A stretch of 64,000 nucleotides of DNA, taken from NCBI GenBank assembly GCA_036925085.1, contig JAUPFP010000099.1, forward strand, positions 248,001 through 312,000. Direction: 5' to 3'. Positions 56,511 through 64,000 of this stretch are shown in pieces. Origin of the DNA: Brachycybe producta (taxonomy: Eukaryota > Arthropoda > Diplopoda > Playtdesmida > Andrognathidae). A program made the translations under genes and the position numbers. The notes beneath the pieces were generated by a model that had not been told where the DNA came from, did not search any database, and saw only the letters and a list, made by a program, of their open reading frames with translations. Each line of letters opens with the position of its first letter. The first letter of the stretch is position 1.

Positions 56511-59500
56511 GAAGTCAGAGTTGAACTTTGAAGTTGATGTTAAATTTTAAGTTGAAGTTCAAGTTGAAGTTGAAGTTGAAGTTCAAGTTGAAGTTCAAGT
56601 TGAAGTCGAAGTTAAATTTCAAGTTGAATCTGAAGTTGAAGTTGAAATTGAAGTTGAAGTTGAAGTTGAAGTTGAAGTTGAAGTTAAAGTTGAGTTTGAA
56701 GTTGAAGTTAAAGTTGAAGTTGATGTTGAAGTTGAATTCAGAGTTGAAGTTGAAGTCGAAGTTAAATTTTAAGTTGAAGCTGAAGTTCAAGTTGATGTTC
56801 AAGTTGAAGTTCAAGTTGAAGTTCAAGTTGAAGTTCAAGTTGAAGTTCAAGTTGAAGTTCAAGTTGAAGTTCAAGTTGAAGTTCAAGTTGAAGTTCAAGT
56901 TGAAGTTCAAGTTGAAGTTCAAGTTGAAGTTCAAGTTGAAGTTCAAGTTGAAGTTCAAGTTGAAGTTCAAGTTGAAGTTCAAGTTGAAGTTCAAGTTGAA
57001 GTTCAAGTTGAAGTTCAAGTTGAAGTTCAAGTTGAAGTTCAAGTTGAAGTTCAAGTTGAAGTTCAAATTGAAGTTCAAGTTGAAGTTCAAGTTGAAGTTC
57101 AAATTGAAGTTCAAGTTGAAGTTCAAGTTGAAGTACAAGTTGAAGTTCAAGTTGAAGTTCAAGTTCAAGTTGAAGTTCAAGTTGAAGTTCAAATTGAAGT
57201 TCAAGTTGAAGTTCAAGTTGAAGTACAAGTTGAAGTTCAAGTTGAAGTTCAAGTTTAAGTTGAAGTTCAAGTTGAAGTTCAAGTTGAAGTTCAAGTTGAA
57301 TTTCAAGTTGAAGTTCAAGTTGAAGTTCAAGTTGAAGTTCAAGTTGAAGTTCAAGTTGAAGTTCAAGTTGAAGTTCAAGTTGAAGTTGAAGTTCAAGTTC
57401 AAGTTGATGTTGAAGTTGAATTCAGAGTTGAAGTTGAAGTCGAAGTTAAATTTCAAGTTGAAGCTGAAGTTCAAGTTGATGTTCAAGTTGAAGTTCAAGT
57501 TGAAGTTCAAGTTGAAGTTCAAGTTGAAGTTCAAGTTCAAGTTGAAGTTCAAGTTGAAGTTCAAGTTGAAGTTCAAGTTGAAGTTCAAGTTGAAGTTCAA
57601 GTTGAAGTTCAAGTTGAAGTTCAAGTTGAAGTTCAAGTTGAAGTTCAAGTTGTAGTACAAGTTGAAGTTCAAGTTGAAGTTCAAGTTGAAGTTCAAGTTG
57701 AAGTTCAAGTTGAAGTTCAAGTTGAAGTTGAAGTTGAAGTTGAAGTTGAAGTTGAAGTTGAAGTTGAAATTGAAGTTGAAGTTGAAGTTGAATTTGAAGT
57801 TGAATTTGAAGTTGAATTTGAAGTTGAATTTGAAGTTGAAGTTAAAGTTGAAATTGTAGTTGAAGCTGAAGTTCAAGTTAAAGTTGCAGTTAAACTTGAA
57901 GTTAAAATTGAAGTTGAAGTTAAAGTTGTAGTTGCAGTTAAAATTGCAGTTGACATTTAAGTTGAAGTTGAAGTTGAAACTAAAGTTGAAGTTGAAGTTG
58001 AAGTTGAAGTTGAAGTTGAAGTTGAAGGTGAATTTGAAGTTGAAGTTGAAGTTCAAGTTGAAGTTGATGTTGAAGTTGAATTCAGAGTTGAAGTTGAAGT
58101 CGAAGTTAAATTTCAAGTTGAAGCTGAAGTTCAAGTTGATGTTCAAGTTGAAGTTCAAGTTGAAGTTCAAGTTGAAGTTCAAGTTGAAGTTCAAGTTGAA
58201 GTTCAAGTTGAAGTCGAAGTTAAATTTCAAGTTGAATCTGAAGTTGAAGTTAAAGTTGAAGTTGAAGTTGAAGTCAGAGTTGAACTTTGAAGTTGATGTT
58301 AAATTTTAAGTTGAAGTTCAAGTTGAAGTTGAAGTTGAAGTTCAAGTTGAAGTTCAAGTTGAAGTCGAAGTTAAATTTCAAGTTGAATCTGAAGTTGAAG
58401 TTGAAATTGAAGTTGAAGTTGAAGTTGAAGTTGAAGTTGAAGTTAAAGTTGAGTTTGAAGTTGAAGTTAAAGTTGAAGTTGATGTTGAAGTTGAATTCAG
58501 AGTTGAAGTTGAAGTCGAAGTTAAATTTTAAGTTGAAGCTGAAGTTCAAGTTGATGTTCAAGTTGAAGTTCAAGTTGAAGTTCAAGTTGAAGTTCAAGTT
58601 GAAGTTCAAGTTGAAGTTCAAGTTGAAGTTCAAGTTGAAGTTCAAGTTGAAGTTCAAGTTGAAGTTCAAGTTGAAGTTCAAGTTGAAGTTCAAGTTGAAG
58701 TTCAAGTTGAAGTTCAAGTTGAAGTTCAAGTTGAAGTTCAAGTTGAAGTTCAAGTTGAAGTTCAAGTTGAAGTTCAAGTTGAAGTTCAAGTTGAAGTTCA
58801 AGTTGAAGTTCAAGTTGAAGTTCAAATTGAAGTTCAAGTTGAAGTTCAAGTTGAAGTTCAAATTGAAGTTCAAGTTGAAGTTCAAGTTGAAGTACAAGTT
58901 GAAGTTCAAGTTGAAGTTCAAGTTCAAGTTGAAGTTCAAGTTGAAGTTCAAATTGAAGTTCAAGTTGAAGTTCAAGTTGAAGTACAAGTTGAAGTTCAAG
59001 TTGAAGTTCAAGTTTAAGTTGAAGTTCAAGTTGAAGTTCAAGTTGAAGTTCAAGTTGAATTTCAAGTTGAAGTTCAAGTTGAAGTTCAAGTTGAAGTTCA
59101 AGTTGAAGTTCAAGTTGAAGTTCAAGTTGAAGTTCAAGTTGAAGTTGAAGTTCAAGTTCAAGTTGATGTTGAAGTTGAATTCAGAGTTGAAGTTGAAGTC
59201 GAAGTTAAATTTCAAGTTGAAGCTGAAGTTCAAGTTGATGTTCAAGTTGAAGTTCAAGTTGAAGTTCAAGTTGAAGTTCAAGTTGAAGTTCAAGTTCAAG
59301 TTGAAGTTCAAGTTGAAGTTCAAGTTGAAGTTCAAGTTGAAGTTCAAGTTGAAGTTCAAGTTGAAGTTCAAGTTGAAGTTCAAGTTGAAGTTCAAGTTGA
59401 AGTTCAAGTTGTAGTACAAGTTGAAGTTCAAGTTGAAGTTCAAGTTGAAGTTCAAGTTGAAGTTCAAGTTGAAGTTCAAGTTGAAGTTGAAGTTGAAGTT

Positions 59501-59790
59501 GAATTTGAAGTTGAATTTGAAGTTGAATTTGAAGTTGAATTTGAAGTTGAATTTGAAGTTGAATTTGAAGTTGAAGTTAAAGTTGAAATTGTAGTTGAAG
59601 CTGAAGTTCAAGTTAAAGTTGCAGTTAAACTTGAAGTTAAAATTGAAGTTGAAGTTAAAGTTGTAGTTGCAGTTAAAATTGCAGTTGACATTTAAGTTGA
59701 AGTTGAAGTTGAAACTAAAGTTGAAGTTGAAGTTGAAGTTGAAGTTGAAGTTGAAGTTGAAGGTGAATTTGAAGTTGAAGTTGAAGTTCA
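56511..59790. repeat. 1,759-bp tandem duplication, about 1.9 copies
   Basis: Type 4 junctions at 56511 and 58270 are 1,759 bp apart, as are EcoRI sites 56734/58493 and 57418/59177. GACATTTAA at 57952 recurs at 59687 (+1,735), so copy 2 lost 24 bp in its GAATTT-rich part. Similarity ends near 59,790. The module set (GTAGTT, AAAATT, GACATTTAA) is shared with the 3,897-bp HOR. Confidence 0.91.
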
Positions 59791-60159
59791 AGTTAAAGTT
59801 CAAGTTCAAGTTGAAGTTCAAGTTGAAGTTCAAGTTGAAGTTCAAGTTAAAGTTCAAGTTGAAGTTCAAGTTGAATTTCAAGTTGAAGTTCAAGTTGAAG
59901 TTCAAGTTGAAGTTCAAGTTGAAGTTCAAGTTGAAGTACAAGTTGAAGTTCAAGTTGAAGTTCAAGTTCAAGTTCAAGTTGAAGTTCAAGTTGAAGTTCA
60001 AGTTGAAGTTGAAGTTGAAGTTGAAGTTGAAGTTGAAGTTGAAGTTGAAATTGAAGTTGAAGTTGAAGTTGAAGTTGAATTTGAAGTTAAAGTTGACTTT
60101 GAAGTTGAAGTTGAAGTTAATGTTGAAGTTGCAGTTAAAGTTGAAGTTGAAATTAAAGT

Positions 60160-63100
60160 TCAAGTTGAAGTTGCAGTTAAAGTTGAAGTTGAATTTGCAG
60201 TTTAATTTGAAATTAAAGTTGAAGCTGAAGTTGAAGTTAAAGTTGAAGTTGAATTTGAAGTTAAAGTTGAAGTTGAATTTGAAGTTGAATTTGAAGTTGA
60301 ATTTGAAGTTGAAGTTAAAGTTGAATTTGATAATGAAGTTGAAGTTGAAGTTGCAGTTGAAATTTAAGTTGAAGTTGAAGTTGAAACTAAAGTTGAAGTT
60401 GAAGTTGAAGTTGAAGTTGAAGTTGAAGGTGAATTTGAAGTTGAAGTTGAAGTTAAAGTTGAAGTTAAAGTTGAAGTTGAAGTTGAAGTTGAAGTTAAAG
60501 TTAAAGTTGAAGTTCAAGTTGAAGTACAAGTTGAAGTTCAAGTGGAAGTTCAAGTTGAAGTTCAAGTTGAAGTTCAAGTTGAAGTTCAAGTTGAAGTTCA
60601 AGTTGAAGTACAAGTTGAAGTTCAAGTTGAAGTTCAAGTTGAATTTCAAGTTGAAGTTCAAGTTGAAGTTCAAGTTGAAGTTCAAGTTGAAGTTCAAGTT
60701 GAAGTTCAAGTTGAAGTCGAAGTTAAATTTCAAGTTGAATCTGAAGTTGAAGTTAAAGTTGAAGTTGAAGTTGAAGTCAGAGTTGAACTTTGAAGTCGAT
60801 GTTAAATTTTAAGTTGAAGTTCAAGTTGAAGTTCAAGTTGAAGTTCAAGTTGAAGTTCAAGTTGAAGTTCAAGTTGAAGTCGAAGTTAAATTTCAAGTTG
60901 AATCTGAAGTTGAAGTTGAAATTGAAGTTGAAGTTGAAGTTGAAGTTGAAGTTGAAGTTAAAGTTGAGTTTGAAGTTGAAGTTGAAGTTGAAGTTGATGT
61001 TGAAGTTGAAGTACAAGTTGAAGTTCAAGTTGAAGTTCAAGTTGAAGTTCAATTTCAAGTTGAGGTTGAAGTTGAAGTTGAAGTTGAAGTTGAAGTTGAA
61101 ATTGAAGTTGAAGTTGAAGTTGAAGTTGAATTTGAAGTTAAAGTTGACTTTGAAGTTGAAGTTGAAGTTGAAGTTAATGTTGAAGTTGCAGTTAAAGTTG
61201 AAGTTGAGTTTGAAGTTGAAGTTGAAGTTGAAGTTGATGTTGAAGTTGAATTCAGAGTTGAAGTTGAAGTCGAAGTTAAATTTCAAGTTGAAGCTGAAGT
61301 TCAAGTTGATGTTCAAGTTGAAGTTCAAGTTGAAGTTCAAGTTGAAGTCGAAGTTAAATTTCAAGTTGAATCTGAAGTTGAAGTTAAAGTTGAAGTTGAA
61401 GTTGAAGTCAGAGTTGAACTTTGAAGTCGATGTTAAATTTTAAGTTGAAGTTCAAGTTGAAGTTGAAGTTGAAGTTCAAGTTGAAGTTCAAGTTGAAGTC
61501 GAAGTTAAATTTCAAGTTGAATCTGAAGTTGAAGTTGAAATTGAAGTTGAAGTTGAAGTTGAAGTTGAAATTGAAGTTAAAGTTGAGTTTGAAGTTGAAG
61601 TTAAAGTTGAAGTTGATGTTGAAGTTGAATTCAGAGTTGAAGTTGAAGTCGAAGTTAAATTTCAAGTTGAAGCTGAAGTTCAAGTTGATGTTCAAGTTGA
61701 AGTTCAAGTTGAAGTTCAAGTTGAAGTTCAAGTTGAAGTTCAAGTTGAAGTTCAAGTTGAAGTTCAAGTTGAAGTTCAAGTTGAAGTTCAAGTTGAAGTT
61801 CAAGTTGAAGTTCAAGTTGAAGTTCAAGTTGAAGTTCAAGTTGAAGTTCAAATTGAAGTTCAAGTTGAAGTTCAAGTTGAAGTTCAAATTGAAGTTCAAG
61901 TTGAAGTTCAAGTTGAAGTACAAGTTGAAGTTCAAGTTGAAGTTCAAGTTTAAGTTGAAGTTCAAGTTGAAGTTCAAGTTGAAGTTCAAGTTGAATTTCA
62001 AGTTGAAGTTCAAGTTGAAGTTGAAGTTGAAGTTAATGTTAAAGTTGCAGTTAAAGTTGAAGTTGAGTTTGAAGTTGAAGTTGAAGTTGAAGTTGATGTT
62101 GAAGTTGAATTCAGAGTTGAAGTTGAAGTCGAAGTTAAATTTCAAGTTGAAGCTGAAGTTCAAGTTGATGTTCAAGTTGAAGTTCAAGTTGAAGTTCAAG
62201 TTGAAGTTCAAGTTGAAGTCGAAGTTAAATTTCAAGTTGAATCTGAAGTTGAAGTTAAAGTTGAAGTTGAAGTTGAAGTCAGAGTTGAACTTTGAAGTCG
62301 ATGTTAAATTTTAAGTTGAAGTTCAAGTTGAAGTTGAAGTTGAAGTTCAAGTTGAAGTTCAAGTTGAAGTCGAAGTTAAATTTCAAGTTGAATCTGAAGT
62401 TGAAGTTGAAATTGAAGTTGAAGTTGAAGTTGAAGTTGAAGTTGAAGTTAAAGTTGAGTTTGAAGTTGAAGTTAAAGTTGAAGTTGATGTTGAAGTTGAA
62501 TTCAGAGTTGAAGTTGAAGTCGAAGTTAAATTTCAAGTTGAAGCTGAAGTTCAAGTTGATGTTCAAGTTGAAGTTCAAGTTGAAGTTCAAGTTGAAGTTC
62601 AAGTTGAAGTCGAAGTTAAATTTCAAGTTGAATCTGAAGTTGAAGTTAAAGTTGAAGTTGAAGTTGAAGTCAGAGTTGAACTTTGAAGTCGATGTTAAAT
62701 TTTAAGTTGAAGTTCAAGTTGAAGTTCAAGTTGAAGTTCAAGTTGAAGTTCAAGTTGAAGTCGAAGTTAAATTTCAAGTTGAATCTGAAGTTGAAGTTGA
62801 AATTGAAGTTGAAGTTGAAGTTGAAGTTGAAGTTGAAGTTAAAGTTGAGTTTGAAGTTGAAGTTGAAGTTGAAGTTGATGTTGAAGTTGAATTCAGAGTT
62901 GAAGTTGTAGTCGAAGTTAAATTTCAAGTTGAAGCTGAAGTTCAAGTTGATGTTCAAGTTGAAGTTCAAGTTTAAGTTGAAGTTCAAGTTGAAGTTCAAG
63001 TTGAAGTTCAAGTTGAAGTTCAAGTTGAAGTACAAGTTGAAGTTCAAGTTGAAGTTCAAGTTGAAGTTCAAGTTGAAGTTCAAGTTGAAGTTCAAGTTGA

Positions 63101-63524
63101 AGTTCAAGTTAAAGTTCAAGTTGAAGTTCAAGTTGAAGTTCAAGTTGAAGTTCAAGTTGAAGTTCAAGTTGAAGTTCAAGTTGAAGTACAAGTTGAAGTT
63201 CAAGTTGAAGTTCAAGTTGAAGTTCAAGTTGAAGTCGAAGTTAAATTTCAAGTTGAGGTTGAAGTTGAAGTTGAAGTTGAAGTTGAAGTTGAAGTTGAAA
63301 TTGAAGTTGAAGTTGAAGTTGAAGTTGAATTTGAAGTTAAAGTTGACTTTGAAGTTGAAGTTGAAGTTGAAGTTAATGTTGAAGTTGCAGTTAAAGTTGA
63401 AGTTGAGTTTGAAGTTAAAGTTGAAGTTGAAGTTGAAGTTGATGTTGAAGTTGAATTCAGAGTTGAAGTTGAAGTCGAAGTTAAATTTCAAGTTGAAGCT
63501 GAAGTTCAAGTTGATGTTCAAGTT
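60160..63524. repeat. Copy of block A 3' part (25.7-28.9 kb)
   Basis: CAGTTTAATTT and GATAAT (60329) modules precede type 3 junctions at 60773, 61404, 62275 and 62666. Spacings of 631, 871, 391 and 859 parallel 631, 889, 391 and 787 in block A. The offset to A is 34,533 bp, then 34,515 after an 18-bp loss. The 859-bp unit is longer than its 787-bp counterpart because it holds extra 12-mers (72 bp), including an added GAAGTA word. Confidence 0.9.
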
Positions 63525-64000
63525 GAAGTCAGAGTTGAACTTTGAAGTCGATGTTAAATTTTAAGTTGAAGTTCAAGTTGAAGTTCAAGTTGAAGTTGAA
63601 GTTGAAGTTGAATTTGAAGTTGAATTTGAAGTTGAATTTGAAGTTGAAGTTAAAGTTGAATTTGATAATGAAGTTCAAGTTGAAGTTCAAGTTGAAGTTC
63701 AAGTTGAAGTACAAGTTGAAGTTCAAATTGAAGTTCAAGTTGAAGTACAAGTTGAAGTTCAAGTTGAAGTTCAAGTTGAAGTTCAAGTTGAAGTTCAAGT
63801 TGAAGTTCAAGTTGAAGTTCAAGTTGAAGTTCAAGTTGAAGTTCAAGTTGAAGTTCAAGTTGAAGTTCAAGTTGTAGTTCAAGTTGAAGTTCAAGTTGAA
63901 GTTCAAGTTGAAGTTCAAGTTGAAGTTCAAGTTGAAGTTCAAGTTGAAGTTCAAGTTGAAGTTCAAGTTGACGTTCAAGTTGACATTCAAGTTGAAGTTC
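63525..64000. repeat. Start of another block A-like copy
   Basis: A type 3 junction is followed by GAATTT words, GATAAT (63664), a 12-mer tract with a GTAGTT word and GACGTT-CAAGTT-GACATT at 63970-63987. This is the order seen after 20460 and 30128. The 12-mer section is shorter, and the window ends inside the copy. Confidence 0.88.

Larger units (their letters stand above)
1..64000. repeat. Hexamer/dodecamer satellite array filling the window
   Basis: Every stretch reads as tandem hexamers derived from GAAGTT. The commonest arrangement alternates GAAGTT with CAAGTT, giving a 12-bp unit. Other recurring words are AAAGTT, GAATTT, GAAATT, GCAGTT, GATGTT, GAGGTT, GAAGTC, GAAGCT, GAATCT, GACTTT, AATGTT and GAAGTA. 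Nearly all differ from GAAGTT at one or two positions. No foreign insertion is visible and both ends of the window lie inside the array, so its true length is unknown. Orientation is constant: GAAGTT always reads on the + strand and I saw no inverted block. The host is probably a eukaryote (inference); the species is not recognisable. Confidence 0.97.

Noticed and set aside
1937..63562. J element as a transposon remnant, CENP-B box or promoter
   Set aside because: J is itself made of near-GAAGTT hexamers plus one T. It has no target-site duplication, no terminal repeats and no match that I can recognise to a CENP-B box or core promoter.
19079..63669. GATAAT words as GATA-factor sites or -10 boxes
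   Set aside because: Each is one variant hexamer copied with its HOR, always in the same register, with no other regulatory features nearby.
3..63990. Long open frames on both strands as genes for Lys-Leu/Phe, Glu-Val or Asn-Phe repeat proteins
   Set aside because: They follow directly from stop-free hexamers, overlap on both strands, often lack ATG, change character at J and have no codon-level or domain signal.
1..64000. CRISPR array
   Set aside because: No unique spacers between repeats; the variable parts are themselves hexamers.
1..64000. Heat-shock elements, because GAA and TTC alternate
   Set aside because: HSF sites need nGAAnnTTCn with two bases between. Here GAA and TTC are separated by one base (GAAGTTC), so the phasing is wrong.
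1..64000. Telomeric repeat
   Set aside because: The units do not match known telomere motifs such as TTAGGG, TTAGG or TTTAGGG, lack G-clusters, and both window ends are still within the array.
1..64000. A prokaryotic origin for the window
   Set aside because: No gene, operon or RNA gene in 64 kb is not expected in bacteria or archaea. This remains inference from context, not proof.

Overview
The whole window is one uninterrupted satellite array. I find no gene, RNA gene, transposon, promoter, origin or unique sequence in it. The array is built from hexamers related to GAAGTT. About half or more of it is the 12-mer GAAGTTCAAGTT; the rest is variant-rich GAAGTT-type hexamers. Both units are 33% G+C, and the + strand is almost free of C. 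A gene-free, transposon-free 64 kb satellite suggests eukaryotic heterochromatin in a long-read assembly. The species cannot be named from sequence, and the eukaryote call is inference.

Layout. (1) 1-11.4 kb: irregular higher-order repeats (HORs) of 0.36-1.8 kb. (2) 11.4-18.2 kb: HORs of 0.88, 2.11 and 1.94 kb with TTCTAG and GACGTT markers and no junction element. (3) 18.2-20.5 kb: a transition where the module set changes. (4) 20.5-30.1 kb: a 9.67-kb block A. (5) 30.1-37.8 kb: copy B of block A. (6) 35.6-47.3 kb: three head-to-tail copies of a 3,897-bp HOR. (7) 47.2-49.2 kb: a 1,284-bp tandem duplication. (8) 49.2-56.5 kb: partial copy C, whose 3' part is duplicated at about 3.02 kb. (9) 56.5-59.8 kb: a 1,759-bp duplication. 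(10) 60.2-63.5 kb: a copy of the block A 3' part. (11) 63.5-64.0 kb: the start of another block A-like copy.

The main observation is how strictly the 6-bp register is kept. A conserved 38-bp junction element ('J'), present 39 times, carries one extra T and moves the register by +1. Only six other register breaks are needed: five of -1 and one of +1. Together they predict the register at the last base exactly. All other length changes are therefore net multiples of 6, commonly 12. J falls into four sequence types that segregate by region and mark a subfamily boundary near 18-20 kb.

The long open frames, up to about 2,100 codons, follow from the hexamer having no stop codon in most frames. I do not annotate them as genes.
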